Shown in pieces: positions 35,450-47,264 of a stretch of DNA of 64,000 bases (its first letter is position 1; every line of letters begins with the position of its first letter). The stretch lies in the NCBI GenBank assembly GCA_029582155.1, contig CM055906.1, positions 16,019,828 through 16,083,827 on the forward strand, written 5' to 3'. The stretch is from Panopea generosa (lineage: Eukaryota > Mollusca > Bivalvia > Adapedonta > Hiatellidae). Position numbers and translations under genes: made by a program. The notes under the pieces were generated by a model, which made no database searches, was not told the origin of the DNA, and saw only the letters and a program-made list of their open reading frames with translations.

Positions 35450-35735
35450 TTGGCTGACTAAATATTCAGCATCATTTTTTGCCATTGAGGGCTAGCAGAC
35501 AATCAGTTATCCTAACCACTGTTTCCTGAGATCCTGGAAGGTTAACCAGTACTCAAGCACACCGCATCTCCGCAAGTAACGGATAACATTCCCACTTGAA
35601 TCAGAAGTGAGGGATGAATGATAATGAGATGCAATATTGTATATCGAACAGACTGTGGCTGGGCGGGGATTCAAACTCACTACCCCTGGATTGATAGACA
35701 GATGTGCTACCCACTGAGCTACATGTAATTGGGCC
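35450..35735 (-). mobile_element. SINE-A, full length
   Basis: Complete on the minus strand: tRNA-like head with atgtagctcagtgggtagca (A box) and agtttgaatccccg (B box), then the family body to a left-hand tail. The 109-codon minus ORF here is a by-product. Confidence 0.85.
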
Positions 35736-35796
35736 CAACTGTAAATATATGAAAGATTGACAAAAAACATTGACTTCAGAGTATCTTCATTTAGAT

Positions 35797-36070
35797 AGGT
35801 CTGGTTAGCTGAGTTGGTAGCAAGTCTGAGTTTCATCTAGGTATTGTGAGTTTGAATCCAACCTGGCAACAGACTCCCTGATGATTGATATATGACATTG
35901 CATCACATTGTCATTCATCACTCACTGATGATTCCAGCGAGAAAGTTATTAGTTACTTACAGAGACAGCTAGGTGTACTCAAGTACTGATGTACCTTCCA
36001 GAATCCAAGGAAAGAGCACGTATCATCTGTTTGCCCTTGATGGTATAAAATGATGTTAAATATTCAGACT
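35797..36070 (+). mobile_element. SINE-A, full length, plus strand
   Basis: Head ggttagctgagttggtagca with B box gagtttgaatccaacc, followed by gcaacagactccctgatgat and the family 3' body to aaatgatgttaaatattcag. It lies head to head with the 35,450-35,735 copy. Confidence 0.85.
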
Positions 36071-36089
36071 ATCAAAGTTACATTTCATG

Positions 36090-36470
36090 ATAAAGATTCA
36101 AAATTCTTTATTCAATAATTTAAACATATAATGTTTCTCCCTACATACAAATTCAGATAATAAATGACACGCAGATAATAGATCAATATTATGTTAGATT
36201 CTATTAAATTAGAAAGTTACGTTATTTAAATACATACATTTTTAATAGTTTCTGAGGTTGGACAAATATAAATCAAACATTTAAATACTTTGTCAAACAA
36301 ATACTTGAGTAGATCAACACAAAAAAAATAGATGTATTTATTATGTATTTTGATTATACAAGGAATTGCAAGCACTAAAACATGGTTTGAAAAAGGAAAT
36401 GGAAACTCTTGTGATATAAGCAAGGGCAGGACTTGGGAATACTGTGTATCATAACACATCAAAACTTCAA
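36090..36470 (-). mobile_element. Possible LINE 3' end
   Basis: On the minus strand a 78-codon ORF ends near 36,226 and is followed by AT-rich sequence to gaataaagaattttgaat, the usual look of a non-LTR 3' UTR. No diagnostic motif survives. Confidence 0.25.
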
Positions 36471-37189
36471 TTGTTAGAGCTGGCCATTGCGGTCAAACAT
36501 GTCTATATACATGTATATTATGGCAGTGCATGCTTTTCAGGTAAATGTGACCTTTGCAGGAGTGTAAAGATGTGTAGTTGTATCAATACAAAAGCAAACT
36601 TTTGGTGAATGTGAGCTTGGGCAATTAATGGGTGAGCAAGGTCAAGTCACTTATTTCTTCATAGATCTATAGATGTGATTGAGAGCATTGAACAGCTTTA
36701 ATGACACTTGGAAATTATGCAATTTAACAAATAACTTAATATCTACATCATGCTTTGAATTATTATTGCTTTGTCACCTTTTGATGAGGTCATATTTAGA
36801 TACACTGTCCCTTTTCAACTTTGTTACCAACCCTAAGACACCCTCCCCCTCCAACTTGTTTTCATTGTATATTAAAACTGCACAGCCCCGTTTATTAAAC
36901 ATTCCCAGCACATACACCCGCCACCCCACCCCCTAGATTATGTGAATATGGATTGACGGAACTTTGCATATGTGTGCTTGCTTATATTCTGAGGCAGTAT
37001 ATAACATATCGGGCTCCTCCTATCTTGGAAGTCAAGGTTATACTGCAGGGTTGACAAGGTCATATTTTGTCTTTACTCTCTCTATTACAGTTTTGGTGCA
37101 GGCTGTGATTTTCCGTGCATGTTTACAGTTATGTGAATGTAACTTGGCCGAGTCCAATCTAGACACGCCATCCCCTCCCCCCACACCAT

Positions 37190-37480
37190 GACTTTTTTGC
37201 AAATTTTGTTTTGTATTCAATCATATACTCTGCCCAATTTCCACTTTGTTACTGACCCAAAGACCCTCCCTGCTTATTTTTTAAATTTTATTTTGTATTT
37301 TCAAATACTCTGCTCCATTTCAATTTGTCATCAACCCCAAGGACCATCCCCTTCCCACAGCCATTTTTTAAAAAAAAAATTGTTTTGTTTTAAATTTTTG
37401 TCCATTTCAAATTGTAACCAACCCCAAGGACCCCACCCTCATGTCATTTGTTTGTTTTTAATCTTTTTTTGAATTAGATA
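37190..37480. repeat. Diverged repeat of about 85 bp, C- and T-rich
   Basis: The block tccatttcaatttgtcatca followed by accccaaggaccatcccc recurs at about 37,235, 37,315 and 37,400 with variable T-rich linkers. An earlier diverged unit is at 36,810. Confidence 0.55.
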
Positions 37481-37542
37481 CCCAGCCCTTCTACTATTTT
37501 GTTAATATCAAAGATGGTTTCATTGATACATATATATCTTTT

Positions 37543-38115
37543 TATGCCTCCCCAAAAAATGTTTTTGGGTGGCATATAGTAATCGCAGCGTCCGTCCATC
37601 CGTCCGTCCGTCCTTCCGTCCTTCCGTCCGGTATTTCGTTTCCGGCCTGTAACTTTGTCATGCATAGATGGATTTTGTTGATACATGCTTCAAATGATCA
37701 ACATAGTATAACAACGTGTCGCGAGTAAGACCCACACCCGTACCTCAAAGGTCAAAGTCACAATTTGAGTTTGTTTGACAACACTTTCAGTTTGTGTGAG
37801 ATGTCGTTTCCAGCCTGTAACTTTCTCATGCATAGATGGATTTTGTTGATACTTGCTACAAATGATCAACATATCATGACGACGTGTCGCGAGTAAGACT
37901 CACACCCATACCTAAAAGGTCAAGGTCACAATTTGAGTTTGTTTGACAACACTTTCAGTTTGTGTGAGATTTCGTTTCCGGCCTGTAACTTTGTCATGCA
38001 TTGATGGATTTTGATGATACTTGCTACAAATGATCAACATTACATATTTTTATTTTGACAGACCATTTGGGGGGCATGTGACACTTAACAGTGACACTTA
38101 ACAGTGACATTTCTT
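37543..38115 (+). mobile_element. Pearl/Helentron-like non-autonomous element
   Basis: Starts with a hairpin (atgcctccccaaaaaat and its near complement tttttgggtggcat), then gtaatcgcagcgtccgtcc with a (GTCC)n tract, then 168-bp core repeats (gtaactttgtcatgcatag at about 37,650, 37,818 and 37,986), and ends ggggggcatgtgacacttaa cagtgacatttc. This hairpin, tetranucleotide, core-repeat and 3' tail order is characteristic of bivalve pearl elements, often grouped with Helitron/Helentron derivatives. No ORF. Confidence 0.8.
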
Positions 38116-38282
38116 TTTTTTTTTATTGTACATATAATATACTGTTCTGTAACAAGGCTAGAATAGTCAAGTTAACGCTGTTCTTCGACAGCTCTTGTTA
38201 TACCTACGCATTGCTGGTTCCACCATGTCTGTCTATCTGTCCATCTGTAAACAGTTTTGTCTAGGCTGTTATTTCTTCATTA

Positions 38283-38358
38283 ATATTCACACTTGGCCTT
38301 GCAAGAGGATTGAACTTGTGACCCTCCAATCCTAAACCTGCCAGATGCTCTGCCACTG
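38283..38358 (-). mobile_element. SINE tRNA-like head fragment
   Basis: The minus strand reads gtcagtggcagagcatctgg (A-box-like) and acaagttcaatcctct (B-box-like). It lies about 55 bp upstream of the acceptor of the 38,416 exon. Confidence 0.5.
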
Positions 38359-38415
38359 ACATTCAAAGTTTAATTGTTAAACATTTTATTGAAACTTTTC
38401 TTTTTCTATTTCCAG

Positions 38416-38892
38416 GTGACTGGTACCCGTACCATGCCAAGTGAGGATCTACATCCAGTTGCTGATGAGGTACCTCAGGTAGTTGTAGTTAGGGCTCCTG
38501 TTGCTGTGGCAGACCCCGCCCCGGTAGGTTCGTGTGTCTCTGTCCGTCGCTGTATCCGTCCGTCCGTTGCTACTGACCATACAGCTGTATGCGTCAGACC
38601 CACAGCCTGTGTTGCTGTCCCTCGGACTGCTTCTCCTCCCGCCGTTGTCCGTGTCAGGCTTGCCGAGCCTGTTCAGCTTGCTCCAGTTCAGCTTTTTGTT
38701 GTTCACCCTCCTCCCGTCCGTGAAGCAGTCCCTGCACCACCGGCACCCCTTAGGCGCTCTACTCGAGCTAGACGACCCCCCCTCAGATACAGCGACACTC
38801 CAGTTAGGGTTAGGGTAGTCCCAGCCTCTGTTCTAGAGGTTAGGACTAGGATAGGAAGGGTGTCTCGCCGTCCGGACAGGTTGTCGTATTGA
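38416..38892 (+). CDS. Second, terminal coding exon: Pro/Val/Arg-rich protein
   Basis: After the acceptor ctatttccag, 158 codons run in phase 0 to TGA (38,890-38,892), so joining to 26,462-26,542 gives 185 residues. The sequence is more GC-rich than its flanks. The protein is rich in Val, Pro, Arg and Ala and probably disordered, with no catalytic motif. Its C-terminal region contains LRRSTRARRPPLRYSD, which resembles the basic RRSxRxRRPPxRY tail found at the end of many LTR-retrotransposon polyproteins, so a domesticated retroelement tail is one possibility. The length, GC bias and clean acceptor argue for a real exon; the pairing with the distant first exon is inferred from phase and strand only. 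An ATG at 38,434 could serve as an alternative start. Confidence 0.55.
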   Translation: MTGTRTMPSEDLHPVADEVPQVVVVRAPVAVADPAPVGSCVSVRRCIRPSVATDHTAVCVRPTACVAVPRTASPPAVVRVRLAEPVQLAPVQLFVVHPPPVREAVPAPPAPLRRSTRARRPPLRYSDTPVRVRVVPASVLEVRTRIGRVSRRPDRLSY

Positions 38893-40700
38893 TAGTTTTG
38901 TAGGGGATTTCTGTGGCTGGGAAGTAGGTTAGGTATTAATCTTAAAAACTACATTTTTAATTTGTTGTACAATTTTTTAGTAAGATCAATTTTAATTTGT
39001 TGTACAATTTTTTAGTAAGATCATTTTTAATTTGTTGGATGGTTTTCAAGACTGTCCAAGGCATTTTTTTTATCTCCATAGAGGGTTGGGTATGATATAT
39101 TTCCACATTTATCATACATTTTTTTTTCCTGTTTTGTCTATTCATTTAGCCATAGATTTCCCCTATGTATGTAGTCAGTTATTTGAATAGAAATTTTGAG
39201 TTGCAGATTAAACTGTAATGTTATGGGATCACTTAGGTGGCTGTTTCTTAATTAAGTTGATTTATTTTAAGTTTTTAGTTGCTTAATATTATAAAGGGTT
39301 TATCACTTTGTTTTTTTTTGTTGTATTTCACATACTTAAATAATTTTATAGAATGTTAGGCTGTATGGGTCTTCACTCACTGAAGATTCCCATATTCTAT
39401 ATAGACATCCAGGGTGAGTTTCTATGCAGTCTCGAGGTGTGTTTGCTGTGACAACAACAACGGTCATTTATATATATATATGTATCATTGTAAAAAGGTA
39501 TTTCTTGTTTCAACAAACAATTTTTTCAGAAGAAATTTGATTTCAACTTTCATTAACAAGTATATAATAGTTATTTTTTACTTTTAATAATATATGTGTT
39601 GCGGACCAAAACACTTGTTACTATATTTTGGCAAAATAGGCTTAAGTGTTGTTATTTCTATTTTCAACCTTCATCAGAGATAACCAGTAGCCTGTAGCAA
39701 TTATTGTTTACATGGTACATTCAGTGTCAAGATCCACGTCACTTTATACTACCATTGGTAATTTTTGCATTCAGGTACTTTTATGGTGTCAGTATCCATA
39801 TTTATTGACATCTTTGATATTGATTCAGTGAGTTCTTGTGTTTTATGGAATTGTTTCCATAGACACACATTTTATTATTTGAGATACATGTAGTCTTAAA
39901 ATAATTTTTTTTCCCATTCCTACGATCATAGAATAGATTCCTATGATTCTGTCACAGACTTGGAAGAGTTGATTACCAAACAGAGATGTCTGAATGGAGC
40001 GATAGATGGACTTTGGTGAAGCTGTTGAGGCCCCTTTGTCAACAGTTTCATCTCTATGAGTCTATCCAATGAAGATTTCTCTGCATATCAGTATCTTCTC
40101 TTTTGAGAATGTGGAAGTTTTAAAGTCACTATTTGATTGGTCAAATGGAAAAAATGGACTCCAACTAACTTCTCTGTTCTCTTGGGAAGTTTAACAAAAG
40201 TAAAGATAAAGTAGGATAATCAAGCTTAGATTTTAGAGTCCATTATTCACTTCCCTATTCTCTGGGAAAAGTTTAATTCATTACTATAGTAATTGCAGTA
40301 GTCAGTGATTTCTTCTGTTTTATGAAATCATTTGCCTAATACACAATTACTTAACTGTATTTTTTTTTTGTAAACTTTCTAGTATAAGATAGTTTTTCAT
40401 TCCTAAGATCATAGAATATATTTCTATGCTTTTTCATCACAGTCAAACCACCTCTGCATATCATACTCTTATTTGTTTAATGTTTCATTAATAATTATAC
40501 AGTCTTCACTCACTGAAGACTATATGAGGTCTTTAATCTGCAACAATAGGCTTCTGTTTGATAATTGAATTTCTGTTTTCAATGAACTATTGAATTTCAT
40601 TGTGACAGAATGTAGTAGTATTGTAGTAGAGTAATTATATATATAAAATGTAGATAGTTGTGTTATTAATGTAAAGAATAAAAGTTTTTTTTACTAAAAT
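38893..40700 (+). other. Putative 3' UTR with hairpins and polyA signal
   Basis: AT-rich, no ORF. AATAAA lies at 40,677-40,682. Two hairpins share the sequence tcttcactcactgaaga (39,370 and 40,502; the second has an 8-bp perfect stem with a 5-nt loop). A block with tcctacgatcatagaatag (about 39,920) recurs diverged as tcctaagatcatagaatat (about 40,400). Confidence 0.35.
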
Positions 40701-40754
40701 AGCATAATATGATAGTATTGTTCTGGTAGTAGTGTAGTGTAGTGTTCTGTTTTA

Positions 40755-40975
40755 TACTGTACTATATTGTATTGCACTTTAATGTATTGTAGTTATAGTA
40801 ATATAGGAGTATTGTGACTGACATATTGTATTTTATTGTTCTTTAATGTATTGTAGTTATATTAATATAGGAGTATTGTGAATGACATATTGTATTGTAT
40901 TGCACTTTAATGTATTGTAGTTATAGTAATACAGGAGTATTGTGACTGGCATATTGTATTTTATTGTATAGCAAG
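40755..40975. repeat. 64-bp tandem repeat, about 3.5 copies
   Basis: agttatagtaatataggagt followed by attgtgactgacatattgta recurs at 40,791, 40,855 and 40,919 (step 64). Confidence 0.92.
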
Positions 40976-41299
40976 TTATAGTGAATTGTAGTTTACAGTA
41001 TTAGCTGCAAGAGTAGTATCATAGTAGAAGTGTTTTGTATTCACATCAAAGGGTTCATAATGTATATATATATATACCTGTGTACTGTAGTTTTGTTTGA
41101 TACATTGCAGTTTTTACCAAACATTTACCAATGTTGGATTGCTGTGGTGAAGAAATGCTGTTCCATGGGTCCTGCCAATGGTGATGGTGCTGATGCTGTT
41201 CCGTGGGTCCTGCCAATGCTGATGGTGCTGTTGTGGTGGAGAGATGCTGCACCATTGGTCCTAAGGAAGCATGTTGATTGTGTTCAGAGATATGTAGAG

Positions 41300-44200
41300 T
41301 TGGATAGGTGTTGGTGTGGTGATGTGGTGTTGGTGTGATATGTGGGGTGGTTGATTGTTGGTGTGGTGTTGTGTGATATGTGTGGTGGTTGATTGTTGGT
41401 GTGGTGTTGGTGTGATATGTGGGGTGGTTGATTGTTGGTGTGGTGTTGGTGTGATACGTGAGGTGGTTGATTGTTGGTGTGGTGTTGGTGTGATATGTGG
41501 GGTGGTTGGATGATGATGTGGTGTTGATGTGATATGTGGTGTTGGATGTTGTTGTGGTGTTGGTGTGATATGTTGGGTGGTTGATGGTTGGTGTGGTGTT
41601 GGTGTGATACGTGGGGTGGTTGGATGATGATGTGGTGTTGATGTGATATGTGGTGTTGGATGTTGTTGTGGTGTTGGTGTGATATGTTGGGTGGTTGATG
41701 GTTGGTGTGGTGTTGGTGTGATATGTGGGGTGGTTGGATGTTGTTGTGGTGTTGGTGTGATATGTGGGTTGGTTGGATGTTGGTGTGGTGTTGGTGTGAT
41801 ATGTGGGGTGGTTGATTGTTGATGTAGTGTTGGTGTGATATGTGGGGTGGTTGATTGTTGGTGTGATGTTGGTGTGATATGTGGGGTGGTTGATTGTTGA
41901 TGTGGTGTTGGTGTGATATGTGGGGTGGTTGATTGTTGATGTGGTGTTGGTGTGATATGTGGGGTGGTTGATTGTTGATGTGGTGTTGATGTGATATGTG
42001 GGGTGGTTGGATGTTGGTGTGGTGTTGGTGTGATATGTGGGGTGGTTAATTGTTGATGTGGTGTTGGTGTGATATGTGGGGTGGTTGATTGTTGATGTGG
42101 TGTTGGTGTGATATGTGGGGTGGTTGGATGTTGGTGTGGTGTTGGTGTGATATGTGGGTTGGTTGGATGTTGGTGTGGTGTTGGTGTGATATGTGGGGTG
42201 GTTGATTGTTGATGTAGTGTTGGTGTGATATGTGGGGTGGTTGATTGTTGGTGTGATGTTGGTGTGATATGTGGGGTGGTTGATTGTTGATGTGGTGTTG
42301 GTGTGATATGTGGGGTGGTTGATTGTTGATGTGGTGTTGGTGTGATATGTGGGGTGGTTGAATGTTGATGTGGTGTTGGTGTGATATGTGGGGTGGTTGG
42401 TTGTTGATGTGGTGTTGGTGTGATATGTGGGGTGGTTGGTTGTTGATGTGGTGTTGATGTGATATGTGGGGTGGTTGATTGTTGGTGTGGTGTTGGTGTG
42501 ATATGTGGGGTGGTTGGTTGTTGATGTGGTGTTGGTGTGATATGTGGGGTGGTTGGTTGTTGATGTGGTGTTGATGTGATATGTGGGGTGGTTGGTTGTT
42601 GATGTGGTGTTGATGTGATATGTGGGGTGGTTGATTGTTGGTGTGGTGTTGGTGTGATATGTGGGGTGGTTGGTTGTTGGTGTGGTGTTGGTGTGATATG
42701 TGGGGTGGTTGATTGTTGGTGTGGTGTTGGTGTGATACGTGGGGTGGTTGGATGATGATGTGGTGTTGATGTGATATGTGGGGTTGTTGGTTGTTGATGT
42801 GGTGTTGATGTGATATGTGGGGTGGTTGATTGTTGGTGTGGTGTTGGTGTGATACATGGGGTGGTTGATTGTTGGTGTGGTGTTGGTGTGATATGTGGAG
42901 TGGTTGATTGTTGGTGTGGTGTTGGTGTGATACGTCGGGTGGTTGGATGATGATGTGGTGTTGATGTGATATGTGGGGTGGTTGGTTGTTGATGTGGTGT
43001 TGATGTGATATGTGGGGTGGTTGATTGTTGGTGTGGTGTTGGTGTGATATGTGGGGTGGTTGATTGTTGGTGTGGTGTTGGTGTGATACGTGAGGTGGTT
43101 GATTGTTGGTGTGGTGTTGGTGTGATACATGGGGTGGTTGGATGATGATGTGGTGTTGATGTGATATGTGGTGTTGGATGTTGTTGTGGTGTTGGTGTGG
43201 TATGTTGGGTGGTTGATGGTTGGTGTGGTGTTGGTGTCATACGTGGGGTGGTTGGATGTTGTTGTGGTGTTGGTGTGATATGTTGGGTGGTTGATGGTTG
43301 TTGTGGTGTTGATGTGATATGTGGGGTTGTTGGTTGTTGATGTGGTGTTGGTGTGATATGTGGGGTGGTTGGATATTGATGTGGTGTTGGTGTGATATGT
43401 TGGGTGGTTGATTGTTGATGTGGTGTTGATGTGATACGTGGGGTGGTTGGTTGTTGATGTGGTGTTGATGTGATATGTGGGGTGGTTGATTGTTGGTGTG
43501 GTGTTGGTGTGCTATGTGGGGTGGTTGATTGTTGATGTGGTGTTGATGTGATACGTGGGGTGGTTGGTTGTTGATGTGGTGTTGATGTGATATGTGGGGT
43601 GGTTGATTGTTGGTGTGATGTTGGTGTGCTATGTGGGGTGGTTGATTGTTGATGTGGTGTTGATGTGATATGTGGGGTGGTTGGTTGTTGATGTGATATG
43701 TGGGGTGGTTGGTTGTTGATGTGGTGTTGATGTGATATGTTGGGTGGTTGGATATTGATGTGGTGTTGGTGTGATATGTGGGGTGGTTGATTGTTGATGT
43801 GGTGTTGATGTGATATGTGGGGTGGTTGATTGTTGATGTGGTGTTGGTGTGATATGTGGGGTGGTTGGTTGTTGATGTGGTGTTGATGTGATATGTGGGA
43901 TGATTAGTTGTAAGTGATGTGGTGTTGGTGTGATATGTGGGGTGGTTGATTGTTGATGTGGTGTTGATGTGATATGTGGGGTGGTTGATTGTTGATGTGG
44001 TGTTGGAGTGCTATGTGGGGTGGTTGATTGTTGGTGTGGTGTTGGAGTGCTATGTGGGGTGGTTGGTTGTTGATGTGGTGTTGATGTGATATGTGGGGTG
44101 GTTGGTTGTTGATGTGATATGTGGGGTGGTTGGTTGTTGATGTGGTGTTGATGTGATATGTTGGGTGGTTGGATATTGATGTGGTGTTGGTGTGATATGT

Positions 44201-45335
44201 GGGGTGGTTGATTGTTGATGTGGTGTTGATGTGATATGTGGGGTGGTTGATTGTTGATGTGGTGTTGGTGTGATATGTGGGGTGGTTGGTTGTTGATGTG
44301 GTGTTGATGTGATATGTGGGATGATTAGTTGTAAGTGATGTGGTGTTGGTGTGATATGTTGGGTGGTTGATTGTTGATGTGGTGTTGATGTGATATGTGG
44401 GGTGGTTGATTGTTGATGTGGTGTTGGAGTGCTATGTGAGGTGGTTGATTGTTGGTGTGGTGTTGGAGTGCTATGTGGGGTGGTTGATTGTTGATGTGGT
44501 GTTGGTGTGATATGTGGGGTGGTTGATTGTTGATGTGGTGTTGATTTGATATGTGGGGTGGTTGATTGTTGATGTGGTGTTGATGTGATAGGTGGGGTGG
44601 TTGGTTGTTGATGTGGTGTTGATGTGATATGTGGGATGATTAGTTGTAAGTGATGTGGTGTTGGTGTGATATGTGGGATGGTTGATTGTTGATGTGGTGT
44701 TGATGTTGATGTGGGGTTGTTGATTGTTGATGTGGTGTTGGAGTGCTATGTGGGGTGGTTGATTGTTGGTGTGGTGTTGGAGTGCTATGTGGGGTGGTTG
44801 GTTGTTGATGTGGTGTTGGTGTGATATGTGGGGTGGTTGATTGTTGATGTGGTGTTGATGTGATATGTTGGGTGGTTGATTGTTGATGTGGTGTTGATGT
44901 GATATGTGGGGTGGTTGATTGTTGGTGTGGTGTTGGTGTGCTATGTGGGGTGGTTGATTGTTGGTGTGGTGTGTGATATGTGGGGTGGTTGGTTGTTTAT
45001 GTGGTGTTGATGTGATATGTGGGGTGGTTGATTGTTGGTGTGGTGTTGGTGTGATATGTGGGGTGGTTGGTTGTTGGTGTGGTGTTGGTGTGATATGTGG
45101 GGTGGTTAATTGTTGGTGTGGTGTTGTGTGATATGTGGGGTGGTTGATTGTTGGTGTGGTGTTGGTGTGATATGTGGGGTGGTTGATTGTTGGTGTGGTG
45201 TTGGTGTGATATGTGGGGTGGTTGGTTGTTGGTGTGGTGTTGGTGTGATATGTGGGTTGGATGATTGTTAGTGTGGTGTTGGTGTGCTATGTGGGGTGGT
45301 TGGTTGTTGGTGTGGTGTTGGTGGATGCAGCTATA
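41300..45335. repeat. 39-bp satellite array with higher-order repeats, about 103 copies
   Basis: Unit tgatatgtggggtggttgat followed by tgttggtgtggtgttggtg, on a strongly purine/T-biased plus strand. Variants exchange gttggtg for gttgatg and ttgatt for ttggtt or ttggat. The minus strand is open in two frames: TYHTNTTPTINHP (691 residues, 41,055-43,130) and TPHQQSTTPHI (659 residues, 41,261-43,240), both Thr/His/Pro-rich. Ten-unit blocks repeat with 390 bp (41,761 with 42,151), and a block marked by tgattagttgtaagtgatg recurs at 43,901, 44,322 and 44,637 (steps 421 and 315). Confidence 0.97.
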
Positions 45336-46925
45336 CCTTATATTATCCTTTAATTGCTAGGTCTTGTATAATCGGGGAAGACGCGACAACAATGGATGCT
45401 GCTCTACCTTTTTTTGTCTTGTTTATTGCTAGGTCTTGTTTAATTGGTGACAACAATGGATGCTGCTCTACCTTATTTTATCTTGTTTATTGCTATATCT
45501 TGTATAATCGGGGAAGACGCTACAACAGTGGATGCAGCTGAACCTTATTTTATCTTTTAATTGCTAGGTCTTGTATAATTGGGGAAGACACGACAATAAT
45601 GGATGCAGCTCTACCTTATATTATCCTTTAATTGCTAGGTCTTGTATAATCTGGGAAGACGCGACAACAATGGATGCTGCTCTACCTTATTTTATCTTGT
45701 TTATTAATAGGTCTTGTTTAATTGGTGAATACATGACAACAATGGATCCAGCTCTACATTATTTTATCTTGTTTATTGCTAGGTCTTGTATAATTGGTGA
45801 ATACATGACAACAATGGATTCATCTCTACATTATTTTATCTTTTTTATTGCTACAACAGTGGATGCAGCTGAACCTTATTTTATCTTTTAATTGCTAGGT
45901 CTTGTATAATTTGGAAAGATGTGGCAACAATGGATGCAGCTCTATCTTATTTTATCTTGTTTATTGCTAGGTCTTGTATAATTGGTGAATATGCGACAAC
46001 AATGGATTCAGCTTTATGTTATTTTATCTTGTTTATTGCTAGGTCTTGTATAATTGGGGAAGACGCAACAACAATGGATTCAGCTCTATGTAATTTTATC
46101 TTGTTTATTGCTAAGTCTTGTATAATTGGTGAATACGCGACAACAGTGGATTCAGCTCTATGTTATTTTATCTTGTTTATTGCTAAGTCTTGTATAATTG
46201 GTGAATACGCGACAACAGTGGATTCAGCTCTATGTTATTTTATCTTGTTTATTGCTAAGTCTTGTTTTATTGGTGAATATGCGACAACAATGGATTCAGC
46301 TCTATGTAATTTTTTCTTGTTTATTCCTAAGTCTTGTATAATTGGTGAAGATGAGACAATGATTGATGCAGTTCTACAGTATTCATTGCTAGGTCTTGTT
46401 TATTGGTAAAGACTAGATAACAATGGATGCAAGTCTATTACTTATTTCATCTTATTTATTGCTAGGTCTTGTAGATTTGCAGCCCATGTGGTTCCGGCTA
46501 CGAATAGAAACGCTGTCGATCTCTGCAGAGGGGTAGGAATCCTCCGAATGGGTGTCATTTTATCATTTTTTGTCATGTTCACTATTGTGGTTAAATTATC
46601 AACCCCTGTGTGGTTCCAGGGAGCCATGAGTGTTGGCAAGAATAGAATCACTGTGGTTTATGCATGACATAAGAAGCGACAAATTGAGTAATACGATAGA
46701 ATTTGCTGAAACTCTGCAGTTCTGCAGGTATCAAGGTTCTAGGTTCATTCAGCATATTTATTTGTTGATGTATTTTTTTAAATCTTTGTTAATTTGTTGT
46801 TTGTGTACATGTAGATCGAATCTGGAATCTTCCTTCCTGTTGGCGTCGAATAACCTATAATGTGTTGGTACGCTGTAAAACCCTATTCATTCATTCATTG
46901 TAGGTTCGCTGAAGACGAGATAAAG
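45336..46925. repeat. 72-bp tandem array, about 15 copies, interrupted by R420
   Basis: Unit tttattgctaggtcttgtat, aattggtgaatacgcgacaa, caatggattcagctctatgt, tattttatcttg; exact 72-bp steps near 46,131 and 46,203. Some units lack part (for example near 45,450 and 45,850). A partial unit resumes after the R420 insertion at 46,898. The 162-codon plus ORF (24-residue period) is a by-product. Confidence 0.93.
46475..46897 (+). mobile_element. R420 retro-like repeat inside the 72-bp array
   Basis: Same family as 25,670 and 783. Flanked by TTGTAG (46,469-46,474 and 46,898-46,903), with array sequence on both sides, so it inserted into an existing unit. Ends in attcattcattcattg. Confidence 0.8.
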
Positions 46926-46929
46926 ATTT

Positions 46930-47210
46930 TATTTTTTATTTTAAATCATTGTAATTGTTATAACATTGTATCTTATTACATTGTATAATGTCTTATTTAA
47001 TATTGTTTTTTATGTTATTTTATGTTATGTTATTTCATCTTATATCCTTATATCTTATTGCACATATTGTGTTTTTATTTATTGTATCTTATATTTTGTT
47101 TTTATTTTATTTCTTAACTATTTTTCTTAATAACTAATAAAATCTAATAATTAACAATAACTAATAATTAACAATTGTTCAGTTGGCTCAAGTTTATGGG
47201 GTTTGTCTAA
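46930..47210. other. Low-complexity AT/T-rich sequence
   Basis: Irregular ttattttatgttatg and taataatta repeats; no gene seen. Confidence 0.6.
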
Positions 47211-47264
47211 CTGATGAGTCCTGGAAACTCTGTATGGGCCCTTAACATAATCGGGACGAAACGC
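47211..47264 (+). ncRNA. Hammerhead-ribozyme-like core
   Basis: CTGATGAGTCC at 47,211-47,221 is followed after about 32 nt by GGACGAAACGC at 47,254-47,264. These are the two conserved strands of a hammerhead core (CUGAUGA and GAAAC), with a possible stem II GUCC/GGAC. Hammerheads with exactly these flanking bases are common in metazoan Penelope-like elements and retrozymes. The loop is long, and I could not find convincing stems I and III, so it may be a decayed copy or chance. Confidence 0.35.

Noticed and set aside
35507-35836. 109-codon minus-strand ORF
   Set aside because: Lies within and beside a SINE-A copy; the translation is SINE sequence.
37474-37872. Minus-strand ORFs across the (GTCC)n tract
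   Set aside because: Produced by the pearl-like element's tetranucleotide and core repeats.
41055-41260. Non-repeat C-terminal extension of the 691-codon minus ORF as a real protein end
   Set aside because: The open frame simply runs on past the array; no stop-codon context, polyA signal or conservation supports it.
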